DNA from: Deltaproteobacteria bacterium
GTDB lineage: Bacteria > Desulfobacterota > Desulfarculia > Adiutricales > Adiutricaceae
DNA: 44,860 bases
Reading direction: 5' to 3'
Assembly: GCA_031279515.1 (NCBI GenBank)
Contig: JAITII010000021.1
Span: forward strand, 1-44,860
Positions 31,706 through 41,449 of the stretch are shown one piece after another; position 1 is the stretch's first letter, and every line of letters begins with the position of its first letter. The notes beneath the pieces are model-generated. The model saw only the letters and a list, made by a program, of their open reading frames with translations, had not been told where the DNA came from and made no database searches. The position numbers and the translations under genes are program-made.

Positions 31706-32842
31706 TCAAGAAGTCAAGGTAAAGCTTATTGTAGCCCCATCCAATCTGTGTCCATTTGCTAAAAGGCTTAGGGTATACCTTCCGGCCCTTTGCTTAATTG
31801 GTACATTGTCCTTAAAGCTTATTCGCCTTTCCCCTTTTATTTCTGTAGCTCCAGAAGCTACTGTGCTTTTTAATAAATATACCTTTTCCCCAAGTTTTCC
31901 CTTGGCCATTGGGTAGCCAAGGGCGTACTGGAGCCGTACGGGCCCCTTAAAGCTTGGATCTAGGCTTATTTTGTAGGAAATTGTAAGCTCAGAACCCCTT
32001 ACAACATTCCGGCTATTGGCCTTAAGCTGGGCCTTTAATACCTTGACCTTTTTAAAGTCAGCTTCCAGGGAAAATACCGAAATTGCCTTTTTGTCCTTGT
32101 TTTTTAACAGAGTGCGGGCCCCTCTTTCCAAAATGGGCCTAAGGGAGGGGTCTTTTTGTAGCCATTTTGCGCAAAAATCCAAAAAGACTTCTGGGTTATC
32201 CTTAGAGATATCGTTTAGGCTATTAGCTAAGCTCTTTTGCACGTATTTGACCTTATCATAAATTAAGAGCTCTATTATCTTTAGTACTGGCCTAGGATCT
32301 TTACAAAAGAGCTTCAAAGAGGGCGCCCAGGGCAATCTGGGCCTTATGCCTTCCGAGGCTAGGCGCCTTAGATGCAAATTGGAGTCTTTTGCCCATTTGC
32401 TAATAAAAGAGAGCGCTCTTTCTGGGTCCTTTTCAATTAGAGGCCTTACGGCAAATTCAGCTGATGAGTACTCTGTGGTGCGGGCAAAAAAATCCATAGC
32501 ACAGGAAAAATTAGCAAAAGACCCTAGGCCCCTTTGAGACACATAATCATTTAAGGGCCAGCCCAAAATGCCTTGAAAATTTATCATGATCTCTGAAAGG
32601 ATATCCGCATTCACCTTTAAGGGACCTGTTAGATAGCACCCTAGGGCCTCAGATACCAGAGCTACGCGCCCTTTAAGCTCCAATTTTAAGAGCTTTCCCT
32701 TAAGATATTGCAGAAAGCCCACAAGGTCAAAGTCAGTCTTTCTCTCCTTAAGCAAAGTCCCCAAAGCTAAAACATACTGGGTATTTATTTGCTTTTTAAA
32801 GGGCTCGCCCACGCGCCCCTCCTCTAGGCCTTTGGGGCACAT
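31706..32842 (-). CDS. alkC: AlkC-like DNA glycosylase (HEAT-repeat) with C-terminal Ig-like region
   Basis: Predicted to excise alkylated bases such as 3-methyladenine from DNA. 378 residues. The N-terminal ~265 residues are helical ALK/HEAT repeats with the family segments FARTTEYSSAEFAVRPLI, LRRLASEGIRPRLPW and VQKSLANSLNDISKDNP, which fit AlkC/AlkD proteins. The C-terminal ~110 residues are beta-rich (LTISYKISL, RLQYALGY, GRYTLSLLANG), like the Ig-like domain reported on some AlkC proteins. Start ATG 32842; the ribosome-binding site is weak. Monocistronic. Catalytic residues were not assigned by eye. Confidence 0.85.
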   Translation of the reverse strand: MCPKGLEEGRVGEPFKKQINTQYVLALGTLLKERKTDFDLVGFLQYLKGKLLKLELKGRVALVSEALGCYLTGPLKVNADILSEIMINFQGILGWPLNDYVSQRGLGSFANFSCAMDFFARTTEYSSAEFAVRPLIEKDPERALSFISKWAKDSNLHLRRLASEGIRPRLPWAPSLKLFCKDPRPVLKIIELLIYDKVKYVQKSLANSLNDISKDNPEVFLDFCAKWLQKDPSLRPILERGARTLLKNKDKKAISVFSLEADFKKVKVLKAQLKANSRNVVRGSELTISYKISLDPSFKGPVRLQYALGYPMAKGKLGEKVYLLKSTVASGATEIKGERRISFKDNVPIKQRAGRYTLSLLANGHRLDGATISFTLTS

Positions 32843-33509
32843 AACCCCAAAGTAAAATTTAATCTAAGCTAATGTTAAATAGCCATATTTGGCTAAGGCC
32901 CCTTTGCTAAGCTGAAAAAGGCTTAAATCATATAGCTTGATACTACAGGTTCCCCAAAAAGACCAAGCTCACGCTATCTTAGGAGTTAGAGGCTAGGGGC
33001 TAGAAGACTAGATGCTAGGGGCTAGAAGTATTGAAGTTAGGTTTGCTTTTTCCCCGTATCCAAGACAAGTTGTAGCTTATTATCTCCTTGAAAAACAACT
33101 GAAAAAAAATCCCTCCCAGCCCCTAAGCTTTCGAATATTTTAACTTAATTTTACTTAATTTATTTAATTTTTCTTAATCCAGTTAATTCTATATAATATA
33201 GCATAAAATTAATTAACAATAAAAATACAGCAAAAACCCGGCTTTTCCCTTCCCTCTAACTGATTTTTTTCCTTTTTGGCTTATTTGCTAAAAAGGGAGC
33301 CTTAAGGTAAGATAATTTTGAATTTCCTAGCGAAATAAAAAAATCTGCCATTATCATCTAGGCTCTTTTAGATATTTTTTTCTTCCTTACCTTAGAGCTT
33401 TTCCCTTAGAAGATTTTAAAGTTTCATAACTATCCCTTCTGGGTCTTGACCCAAAGACTAAAGGCCTAGCTTAAACTCATAAAAATTTTCTTTTCCGCAG
33501 GTGTTTGTA
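32843..33509. other. Intergenic region upstream of the large membrane protein
   Basis: AT-rich, with no ORF. 32990-33028 holds two copies of GCTAGGGGCTAGAAG, related to the repeat array at 9779-9935. Divergent promoters for alkC and the 33510 gene must lie here, but no clear -35/-10 pair was identified. Confidence 0.6.
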
Positions 33510-36500
33510 ATGACGACCAAAATGACCTTTATAGCTCTTATCTTCTGTCTTGTGCTTTCAAAGGGAGTACTTTTTGCCAAACCCCTGGAGGATACCAAGT
33601 CCCCCTCTGAGCTTGCCAGTTGGGCAGACTGGGTGCTCTACGAAGAAGAATACTACCTTTGCCCTCCACTAGAGGGTGAATACTCGGAAACAAACTGTGT
33701 CCTTCCTATAACTTTAAGCATAACACTGGATAATAAAGGTGGAAGTTTTACTGGAAGCTGGTCAGTTAAGACTGAATCCTTAGTAAGGCTACCTGGGGAC
33801 GAAGAAAACTGGCCTACCCAAGTGCACGACAGAGGCTCATTATTTAGCACCTCACTTGCTGTAATTGGAGATAATGTGCCCATGGTGCGTCTGGAGGCTG
33901 GAGAATATAACATAACAGGCGAGTGGTCCTGGAATAGCTTACCCGACACCCTGACTTTGCCCTTGGGGGCCTTTCCTCTTATTACGGTAAATGGCCAGGA
34001 ATTAGAGTTCCCGGCCATGGACATAAGTTACCAAAGTGTCACCCAAAAGGTCTGGCTCAAAGGGCCAGACCAGCTGCGACCTTTTGATGAAGATGAAGAG
34101 GAAACTGACAATACTGATGATGATACCGGATTCCAACAAAATAGCGTAACCGTGAGGGTGGATAGACTCATCTTGGATGAGCAGCCCATGAAGGTACGCA
34201 CCCAATTGCAGCTATCCGTCTCTGGGACACCTAGAGAAGAGCTCATAAAAGATGTCCTTTTGCCCAACTCTACGGCCCTGTCTCTCAATTCCCCACTTCC
34301 CGCTAGGCTCACAGCAGAGGGCTTAAGGGTACAGGCCAGGGCAGGGGTCTGGTTTATAATTATAGATAGTATGCAGCCCATGGCGCCTGTGAATACCTTG
34401 GGCCCAGCTTCCGGGAACTTTGGCTCCGAGTACTGGGCCTTTAGTGCCATGCCCAGCTTGAGGCAGGTAAAGGTTTCTGGCGCTCCCCAGGTGGATCCCA
34501 CGAGGGTGGACTCACCGTGGCCCATCTATCCCGTCTTTGAGCTAGGGGCCGGGGAAAGACTAGAGTTTACAACCTTAAGGCGCGGGGATCCTGAGCCTGG
34601 TCCCAACCAGCTACACTTAGTGCGCAACTGTTGGCTGGATTATTCCGGAGACGGTTTAACCTGCAGGGATAATCTAAATGGACTCATGCAAAGGGATTGG
34701 CATCTTTCAGTAGATGCCCCCTTTAGCCTGGGTTCTGCCACCCTTTCCGGAGTGCCGCAGGTCATAACCTTCCAAAAGAACTCCAAAGGGGACTCTGCCC
34801 CCGGTCTGCAGCTGCGCCAAGGAAGAGTCCAGCTCTCAGCTGACCTAAGGATTGAGAATTTTAATGGCGAAATCCCAGCCTCAGGCTGGGATCAAAACCT
34901 CGAGACCTCCAATCAAACTCTAGAGCTCCCGCCGGGCTATTTTCTCTTCTTTGCCTCCGGCGCCGAGGCCCTCGGCCCGGACGGCTATCCAGCTGACTGG
35001 TGGGACAAATGGACCACCTTAGATCTCTTCATAGTCCTTGTCATCATAGCAGCCACGTACAAATTATTGGGAAGGCGTTGGGCAATACTTGCGGGAATTG
35101 CCATCATACTTTCCTACCATGAATACATGTGCCCAAGACTAGTCTATCTGCACATCTTAGCAGCCATGGCCATCTTAAAGGTCCTCCCCGAGACTGGAAA
35201 GGCCCGTTTCCTAGTGAGAGGCTGGAAACTTCTCTCTTGCCTTGTCCTTTTAGTCTTTGTGGTGACCTTTGTGATACTTCAATTGCGTTGGGCCATCTAC
35301 CCACAATTGTTTAACCCAAATTACGGGACCAGGGGCATAGTGGGCTACCCCGTTTCCGCCGGGATCAACTTATATCTACAAGGGCCCTTACCCACGCCTT
35401 CAGCGGACGTGCTTTTGGAAGAAAGCCCAGGGGCCTACATGGAGCCAGAAGCATATGATGACCCGCTCCCGCTCCCGCGCCATGCGGCATTGGAATCGAA
35501 TGACTTTAGTATGAGCGCCGATTCCTCTAGAAGGCAGATGCCTCCAAGCCCACTTTCCAAGTCAGATGGGCCTATGAACTCTCAGCAAAGCCAGCGTTTG
35601 GACGAGACTGCGCAAAATAGCATTCCCCGTCCCGACTGGAGATGGAATAGGATAATTTTAAATTATAATGGCCAGGTGACCCGGGACCAAGATAGCAGCT
35701 TACTAATCTTTCCGCCTATTGTTTCAAGCTTTTTTGGAATTTTACGGGCCATTTTAATAGCCTGGTTCTCACTGGCTATCTTAGGAATCAAAAGACCTGA
35801 GACTATCCACCCCAAACTTGGCAAACTAGTGCCAAACCTTTTAATAGCTCTTATTTTATGCCCATTTTTCCTTTTGAGCTTTGCTACCCTTGCCCAGGGC
35901 CAAAATAGCCAGTACCCTCCCCGAGAACTCTTAGATGAGCTGGGAAGAAGACTTAGAGAAAGCCCTGATACCTTGCCTGCTGGCATCCCCACCTTGACTA
36001 TCAGATCGCAGCCAGGAACTATCTTCTTAAGCTTTGAGGTGGAAAGCGAAGAGGACGGCTTTGTACCCCTCCCAAATATAGATAGGAAGATCTTCCAGCC
36101 TCAAAGGGCTTACCTCTCATCCGATGAAGATGTGCCTATCTTATATGCCCATAGCAAATTCTGGGCCTATGTACCTAAAGGAAATGAGCTTCTCACCTTA
36201 ACTGGAAGGATAAAAGAGGGCCCCTCCTTTCTCATAGTCTTTCAAGCAGACCCAAAACCTAAAAGAATAATCTTAGAAACGGACAGCTATGAGATAGCAA
36301 GCGGGACTAACAGTAATGGTTACCTAGTGAGCCATAGCCTCAATCTCACTTACAAAGGCCCTAATGCGGCAAGTGTTGCGCCAATAGCTAGCCCACCAGA
36401 AGCTAGCTTACCGCAAACGGAAAGTCCATTAGCACCTAGTTCACCGCAAACAGCTAGCCCAGCTACTGGGACTAGCTATATCAAACCCTTCTTCCAGGTG

Positions 36501-38204
36501 CAGCGTACCATCTCTTTGGGTGTGGATATGAAGATCTATACCACGGTCAATCCCACCGTACCCTTAGAGGCACCCTATACCCTCACCTTACCCCTGGTTC
36601 CCGGGGAGAGCCCCACAACTTCCGAGGACAGGATAGCTGTCATCGGGAACAAGGCTTCCTTGGATTTTTCACCTCAGACAAGCTCCATCTCCTGGGAGAG
36701 CACCTTAAAGGTACAGGACAATACCTTGACCCTTAGCTGTGAAGATGGTCCCTACGAGGAGTCCTGGATCCTGGACGCAGGGAGCTTGTGGAGCGTAGAT
36801 ACGGAAGGCTTAGTCCCCATCCACAGCCTAGACAGCTCAGGGTATTGGAACCCCCAATGGCGCCCCTGGCCTGGGGAAAGCTTGACTATCAAACTTTCCA
36901 AGCCCGAGGCTGTGCCTGGAGCTGACCTGGTGGTGGACTCAGGTCAAATGTTTATCGAAGTGGGAACAGAAAATAGACGCGTAAATTTAACCTTAAAACT
37001 TCGCGCCTCCATGGGTCGCAACCATACCTTTGAACTTCCAGAGGGCGCAGAGCTCATCTATTTGCGTCTGGGCGCAAATGACCTCCCCTTTTCCCACAAC
37101 AGCGTAATCCCAGAGGGCCACGGTCCCACAGTAACTATCCCCCTTAACCCAGGGGAAAATCTTGTGTCACTGGAGTGGCAAGAGCCTTCTGGTGTCTCCA
37201 TCTTGACAAGGGCCTCTTTGATAGATCTAGACCTTTTAAGCTCCAATATCTCCATTGTCATGCGCCTTCCTTTAAACTACTGGACACTCTTTGTGGGCGG
37301 CCCTGCCATGGGTCCAGCAGTACTCTTTTGGTCCTTTGCTATTGCTATGTTGATATTCTCTTACATATTGGGACTAACTAAGCTTACACCTTTAAATACC
37401 TTGGCCTGGTTTCTCTTTTTCCTGGGACTATCCCAGCTCTCAGTAGTCTCTGCCATCATAGTTGCCGCCTATTTCCTGGTCTTAGGATTGCGCGGCACCA
37501 AAGAGCCCATAAAAAGACCTATTCTTTTCAACATCGGTCAGATAGTCTTATGCCTGTGGACCATCTTAGCGCTCTACCTCATCTATAGAGGCTTAACCCA
37601 TGGTCTTTTAGAAGCCCCCAACATGAGCGTCACTGGTAACCATTCCACTGACCACTACCTCAACTGGTTCCAGGACCGTACCACAGGCCCTTGGCCTGTG
37701 CCCTGGGTATTTACCATACCCAATTTCATCTATCAGTATCTCATGCTGGCCTGGGCCTTGTGGCTTGCCATCCACATCATCCGCTGGTCCCGCTGGGGTT
37801 GGCGCTCTTTTTCTAACAAAGCCCTCTGGAAAAAAAGCGAGAAAAAGAGTCCCCCCACTGCACCCCAAGCCTACTTTCCCCCTGGAGCTGCTAGCGTGCC
37901 CCAAGCCCCCCTAGCTCCCCAAGGGCCCCAAACCCCCCAAGGACCAATAGAGCCTCCCATCTGGGGCGGAACCATGTCGCAGGATCAATTTTCCAAAGAG
38001 CCTTACTCTTCTGAACCCGCAGCAGAGGCACCTCAAGCTCCTGATGATCCGGAAAGTCCTAAAGCTCCTGAGGATCCGGAAAGTCCTCAAGCACCTAAAG
38101 CTCCTGAGGATCCGGAAAGTCCTCAAGCTCCTCAAGCTCCTGAGGATCCGGAAAGTCCTCAAGCTCCTGAAAGTCCTCAAGATCCTGACGGGAAAAAACC
38201 CTGA
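33510..38204 (+). CDS. Very large membrane protein of unknown function
   Basis: 1,564 residues from ATG 33510, chosen because CAGGTG sits 6 nt upstream; GTG 33501 is alternative. Signal peptide about 1-24 (MTFIALIFCLVLSKGVLFA). A ~480-residue beta-rich extracytoplasmic region with an N-terminal CP-x12-C pair follows. Next come a membrane bundle (about 505-620), further TMs near 745 and 780, another ~420-residue beta-rich region, five to six C-terminal TMs (about 1225-1430), and a ~120-residue Pro-rich cytoplasmic tail with PEDPESPQA repeats. It recalls a family of ~1,300-1,500-residue proteobacterial proteins of unknown function (recollection only). The 38279 gene follows at 74 bp. Confidence 0.8.
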   Translation: MTTKMTFIALIFCLVLSKGVLFAKPLEDTKSPSELASWADWVLYEEEYYLCPPLEGEYSETNCVLPITLSITLDNKGGSFTGSWSVKTESLVRLPGDEENWPTQVHDRGSLFSTSLAVIGDNVPMVRLEAGEYNITGEWSWNSLPDTLTLPLGAFPLITVNGQELEFPAMDISYQSVTQKVWLKGPDQLRPFDEDEEETDNTDDDTGFQQNSVTVRVDRLILDEQPMKVRTQLQLSVSGTPREELIKDVLLPNSTALSLNSPLPARLTAEGLRVQARAGVWFIIIDSMQPMAPVNTLGPASGNFGSEYWAFSAMPSLRQVKVSGAPQVDPTRVDSPWPIYPVFELGAGERLEFTTLRRGDPEPGPNQLHLVRNCWLDYSGDGLTCRDNLNGLMQRDWHLSVDAPFSLGSATLSGVPQVITFQKNSKGDSAPGLQLRQGRVQLSADLRIENFNGEIPASGWDQNLETSNQTLELPPGYFLFFASGAEALGPDGYPADWWDKWTTLDLFIVLVIIAATYKLLGRRWAILAGIAIILSYHEYMCPRLVYLHILAAMAILKVLPETGKARFLVRGWKLLSCLVLLVFVVTFVILQLRWAIYPQLFNPNYGTRGIVGYPVSAGINLYLQGPLPTPSADVLLEESPGAYMEPEAYDDPLPLPRHAALESNDFSMSADSSRRQMPPSPLSKSDGPMNSQQSQRLDETAQNSIPRPDWRWNRIILNYNGQVTRDQDSSLLIFPPIVSSFFGILRAILIAWFSLAILGIKRPETIHPKLGKLVPNLLIALILCPFFLLSFATLAQGQNSQYPPRELLDELGRRLRESPDTLPAGIPTLTIRSQPGTIFLSFEVESEEDGFVPLPNIDRKIFQPQRAYLSSDEDVPILYAHSKFWAYVPKGNELLTLTGRIKEGPSFLIVFQADPKPKRIILETDSYEIASGTNSNGYLVSHSLNLTYKGPNAASVAPIASPPEASLPQTESPLAPSSPQTASPATGTSYIKPFFQVQRTISLGVDMKIYTTVNPTVPLEAPYTLTLPLVPGESPTTSEDRIAVIGNKASLDFSPQTSSISWESTLKVQDNTLTLSCEDGPYEESWILDAGSLWSVDTEGLVPIHSLDSSGYWNPQWRPWPGESLTIKLSKPEAVPGADLVVDSGQMFIEVGTENRRVNLTLKLRASMGRNHTFELPEGAELIYLRLGANDLPFSHNSVIPEGHGPTVTIPLNPGENLVSLEWQEPSGVSILTRASLIDLDLLSSNISIVMRLPLNYWTLFVGGPAMGPAVLFWSFAIAMLIFSYILGLTKLTPLNTLAWFLFFLGLSQLSVVSAIIVAAYFLVLGLRGTKEPIKRPILFNIGQIVLCLWTILALYLIYRGLTHGLLEAPNMSVTGNHSTDHYLNWFQDRTTGPWPVPWVFTIPNFIYQYLMLAWALWLAIHIIRWSRWGWRSFSNKALWKKSEKKSPPTAPQAYFPPGAASVPQAPLAPQGPQTPQGPIEPPIWGGTMSQDQFSKEPYSSEPAAEAPQAPDDPESPKAPEDPESPQAPKAPEDPESPQAPQAPEDPESPQAPESPQDPDGKKP
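38030..38195. repeat. Tandem repeat coding PEDPESPQA units
   Basis: Four to five copies of a 27-bp unit (core GATCCGGAAAGTCCTCAAGC), some with an extra PQA or PKA triplet, at the 3' end of the large membrane-protein gene. It makes a length-variable Pro/Glu-rich tail. Confidence 0.88.
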
Positions 38205-38278
38205 TAGCCCAAAAGCTGCGGCGATAGTTTAAGGCAATTTTCAAAAAGCCCTCTAGCTGATTTTATACGAGGCAAGCT

Positions 38279-38683
38279 TTGACCTTTATTATCAACAATA
38301 ACCTACGTAAAGTACTAGAATTCATAAAGCCTAAGGTGCGCTTCAAGGATCAGACAGATAAAGAAGATATTGTCCTCATCTTGCGGGAGCTGGAACCAGA
38401 TATCACGGGCCTAGATTTTGCCCAAGTGAAAGAATTCACCGAAGACGTTAGTAAAAAAGATCCCTGGTTCCATGTGGACCTTATTTTATTCAACCTGCCC
38501 TTGGACTTTGTTACCTTCATTCTCAAAGAGGAGCACTTTACTGGAAGAGAAATCTTCACTATGAGGCAAAAAGAAGTATTTATCCAAGCCCTAGACACCA
38601 CTAAACCAAGAGAGGAAACCCCAGAAGATGGCACAAAGAATACCGGCACCAAGGGAGGGCATAATTTTACCCTCATTCGCTAG
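38279..38683 (+). CDS. Hypothetical protein downstream of the large membrane protein
   Basis: 134 residues with no family recognised. Soluble, with an N-terminal helix, a central mixed alpha/beta part (DPWFHVDLILFNLPLDFVTFIL) and a polar tail. The start is TTG 38279, supported by GAGG 7 nt upstream; no ATG is available near the N-terminus. It is 74 bp after the large membrane-protein gene on the same strand and probably in the same operon, so a helper or regulator role is conceivable but unproven. The opposite-strand frame has no support. Confidence 0.65.
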   Translation: MTFIINNNLRKVLEFIKPKVRFKDQTDKEDIVLILRELEPDITGLDFAQVKEFTEDVSKKDPWFHVDLILFNLPLDFVTFILKEEHFTGREIFTMRQKEVFIQALDTTKPREETPEDGTKNTGTKGGHNFTLIR

Positions 38684-39944
38684 CTCCATTTAATGGATTT
38701 TGAGGCTAAATTCGTTCCATCTCTTGTGGCTAATTTTGGCTCTTTCCTCAAGAAGAGATAAAAAAATTTTTCGTTTTTATAAAGGTTTTTAGAGGCTCAC
38801 TTAATCCTAAGCTAGACTAATAATTAAGGCGTGAAAACCTCTATCTAATTGAGGCGTGAACACCTCGGCCGCCCAAAGGGTCGGCCAAAGGTGTCGGATA
38901 TTGAAGGGATAGTGAAGAAATGTAAGGAGGGGCAATCAAAGGTGACACCAACCGAACGGTGGCATCGGGAGGGAAAATTTTTTATAAAATTGAAATAAAT
39001 TTTACATGTTAGCAAGTTTTAGCAAATAACTTAATGAGAAAAAAATATATTAAGGAACGTTCGTTAACAAAAGTCAGGTAAACAATAAAAAGCTATACAT
39101 AGCTTGTTTTTTTAGGAAGCAAGCCTCTTACAGCAAGCTAAAAAGCCCTTCCCCAAGCCTTAAGCCCTAAGGCACTTGTTGATCAAGCGCCCGGCCAAAG
39201 CATAAAAAAATCTTATGGAGTAATTCTAAGCAAGTTTTTAAAGCTCCCTAAAACCCCAAGGAGAACTTAAAAAACTCGCCTAAAATACCCGTGACTTCGC
39301 CTTTTTTAGGATGGTCTTGTTGGAAGGAAGAATTTGCTGCCAAGAGGGGGGAAGATTGACCAGCTGCCATTTTGCGAAAATCTTGCCCTTTATATCCCTT
39401 TTTTTTCTGTCTGTCAAGGGAATTTGGCTCAAAAAACCAATTTTTTTCTGATTTCCTAATTCTGGCTCATAACTTGGCTTATTCCCTAGGTTTTCTACAA
39501 CATATTGTGGAATATTAATAATGTTTTTACATATTTTGGAAAATCCCTAAGCTAAACCATGATCTAAATCATGAGCTAAACCTTGCTCGAAACCTAAAGC
39601 TTTTTCCTCCCTCTGGGAGGCTAAAAAGGAGGGGGGATCTATGCAAAAAGCATAAGTTTTTGTAAAGCTTTTCCCCGCGGTGCACTTTTGTAGTGCTTGT
39701 GACAAATTATGTACCGGCAGGCTCCCCTAATTTAAAACTAATAAAAAATCTCCAAGAAAAACAGCTAAAATGAGCGGGGGATAAATTTTTTTAAAAGTGC
39801 TTTGGGCTTAAAAGGCGGCAAAAAAATGCAGACTCAGAGCCTAATTTAGTTTTAGTATCTTTATCTAAAAGAGCCTTGGATTTTAGCTTTAACTTGCAAA
39901 ATATCGTGCTATGACTTACTTGGGCCTACTTGAGGTACAAGGTC
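38684..39944. other. 1.26-kb intergenic region with one structured island
   Basis: AT-rich without ORFs. A GC-rich structured island lies at 38821-38983 (separate entry). A perfect CCTCCC-TCT-GGGAGG hairpin lies near 39606-39620. Nothing else recognised. Confidence 0.6.
38821..38983 (+). ncRNA. Candidate structured RNA with direct repeat and nested hairpins
   Basis: Two adjacent 25-bp direct repeats (38821-38845, 38846-38870; core AGGCGTGAA-ACCTC). A long nested hairpin follows: ACACCT/AGGTGT (38860-38865, 38889-38894), GGCC/GGCC and CCC-AAA-GGG. GGTGTC (38890-38895) can instead pair with GACACC (38944-38949), giving two exclusive folds. A final CC-ACC-GAAC-GGT-GG hairpin (38948-38962) precedes a T-run at 38978-38983. 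It stands out as GC-rich in AT-rich DNA. Class unknown, strand inferred. Confidence 0.45.
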
Positions 39945-40628
39945 TTAATAGGTCACTGGCTTATTCCCTCTGTCAACAATTACACCATCATCCAATTCCA
40001 GATAACGGCACCCTGTCTTTTGGAGAAAGTCAAAGTCATGGCTAACTATCAGAAAGGGAAGCGATAAGGTCCCCATGAGCTCCAAGAGCCTTTCTCTAGA
40101 AGGGCGGTCTAGGAAGGTGGTGGGCTCATCCAAAATAAGCATCTTGGGTTTCAAGGCCAAGGCTGTACCTAAGGCCACAAGCTTCTTTTCCCCTCCCGAA
40201 AGATCGTGGGTAACCCTTTGCCCAAAGCCCGTAAGACCTAAGCGTTCCAGGACATCAATAGTAATTTCTTCTGCCTCCTTATAGCTAGAGCCCATGTTCA
40301 AGGGCCCGAAGGCAATGTCATCGCCCACTGTGGGGCAAAAGAGCTGGTCATTGGCGTCCTGGAAGACATAACCTAAAAGGGGCCTTATGGGAGCAAAGTC
40401 CTTTTCGCTCTGGCACTTTTTACCTAACAGAGTAACAGTTCCGCCTGTGGGCTTAATAAGCCCCATGATGATATTTAAAATAGTAGTCTTACCGCTCCCA
40501 TTAAAGCCGGTTAAGGCCACCTTGTCATCAATACTAACTAAAAGGTTTACCCCTTTTAAGACATTTTCCCCCTTGGGGTAAGAAAATTCTATGTTCTTTA
40601 GATCTATTAAAGGAGGTGTTTCTGCCAT
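39945..40628 (-). CDS. cbiO: Cobalt/nickel ECF transporter ATPase (CbiO-like)
   Basis: Cytoplasmic ATP-binding subunit that powers an energy-coupling-factor transporter. 227 residues from ATG 40628 (MAETPPLIDL), preferred over TTG 40652, which lacks a ribosome-binding site. Walker A is GFNGSGKTT, the Q-loop segment is GYVFQDANDQLF (typical of CbiO), the signature is LSGGEKK, Walker B is MLILDEPT, and the switch is VSHDFDF. It overlaps the end of cbiQ by 22 nt, so it is co-translated with its membrane partner. Substrate assignment to Co/Ni rests on family resemblance and on the DUF4198 neighbour. Confidence 0.92.
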   Translation of the reverse strand: MAETPPLIDLKNIEFSYPKGENVLKGVNLLVSIDDKVALTGFNGSGKTTILNIIMGLIKPTGGTVTLLGKKCQSEKDFAPIRPLLGYVFQDANDQLFCPTVGDDIAFGPLNMGSSYKEAEEITIDVLERLGLTGFGQRVTHDLSGGEKKLVALGTALALKPKMLILDEPTTFLDRPSRERLLELMGTLSLPFLIVSHDFDFLQKTGCRYLELDDGVIVDRGNKPVTY

Positions 40629-41377
40629 TGGCCTACCAAAACCAGAGCGCAAAGGAGGACTATTAACAAGACAAAGAAAAGATCCCCCACTTGCAACCTA
40701 TGGGTGTAACTTATCCAAAAATGTCCCTTGTAACCCCGGCAGAGCATTGCTGCCCGTACTCTTTCAGCCCGCTCTACGCCTAAGACCAGGAGCATCCCAC
40801 ATAAGTTTCCTATGCTCTTTAAAGAATGCTTATTGCATCTGGCTTTAAAGCCCCTGATGCGCATAGCGTCTCTTAAGTGCTTGTACTCGTGGGATACTAC
40901 GCTTATGTATCTGGTCATAAGCAAGATAAATGACATGACCTTCTCAGGGCAACCTAAGGACCTGGAAGCCGCGACAAGCTCGTTTAAAGAGGAAGAGCTT
41001 AAGATAACCAAAGCTCCCATGGTGATGGCAATGGCTTTAAGCGAGATCGTAAGAGAAATTTGTAGCCCTTCTCTGGTAATAGTAAAGGGCCCTATATCAT
41101 AAAGGCTACTACCAGCTACGGAAAAAGAAAAGGGTAAGATGAGCCAGATAAAGATGAGAAAACTATTCACTAGGAAAAGCCGCTTATAAAAGGACGGCCT
41201 TATTAGCGCACCTGCCAGGGCGGCTAAAAGAAAAGACCCAATACAGCCCGCCACTACTGCTGCCTTGGTAGTCACAACGGCTAACAAGACTGACCAGATT
41301 ACTAGGACTATAAGCTTTACCCTGGCGTCCACGCGGCTTAAAAAGCCCAAGCTATTTCCTAAAGTGTACTCCAACAA
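40607..41377 (-). CDS. cbiQ: ECF transporter transmembrane (T) component CbiQ
   Basis: Membrane coupling subunit of a cobalt/nickel ECF transporter. 256 residues. An N-terminal FLSRVDARVKL motif precedes about five TMs (23-45, 48-64, 66-88, 105-128, 235-252). The two coupling helices carry the paired motifs MRIRGF and MLCRGY (A/x-R-G type) that contact CbiO. Start TTG 41377 is supported by AGAGG 6 nt upstream; no ATG is near. The upstream gene is tonB, 72 bp away, and cbiO overlaps the 3' end. CbiM/CbiN, normally in the same operon, are not present in this window. Confidence 0.92.
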   Translation of the reverse strand: MLEYTLGNSLGFLSRVDARVKLIVLVIWSVLLAVVTTKAAVVAGCIGSFLLAALAGALIRPSFYKRLFLVNSFLIFIWLILPFSFSVAGSSLYDIGPFTITREGLQISLTISLKAIAITMGALVILSSSSLNELVAASRSLGCPEKVMSFILLMTRYISVVSHEYKHLRDAMRIRGFKARCNKHSLKSIGNLCGMLLVLGVERAERVRAAMLCRGYKGHFWISYTHRLQVGDLFFVLLIVLLCALVLVGQWQKHLL

Positions 41378-41449
41378 AAGGTCCTCTTAATATGATAAAA
41401 AAACCAGCAATTAAATTGCATCTTTTAAACTATAAAAGTAAAAAGCCTA

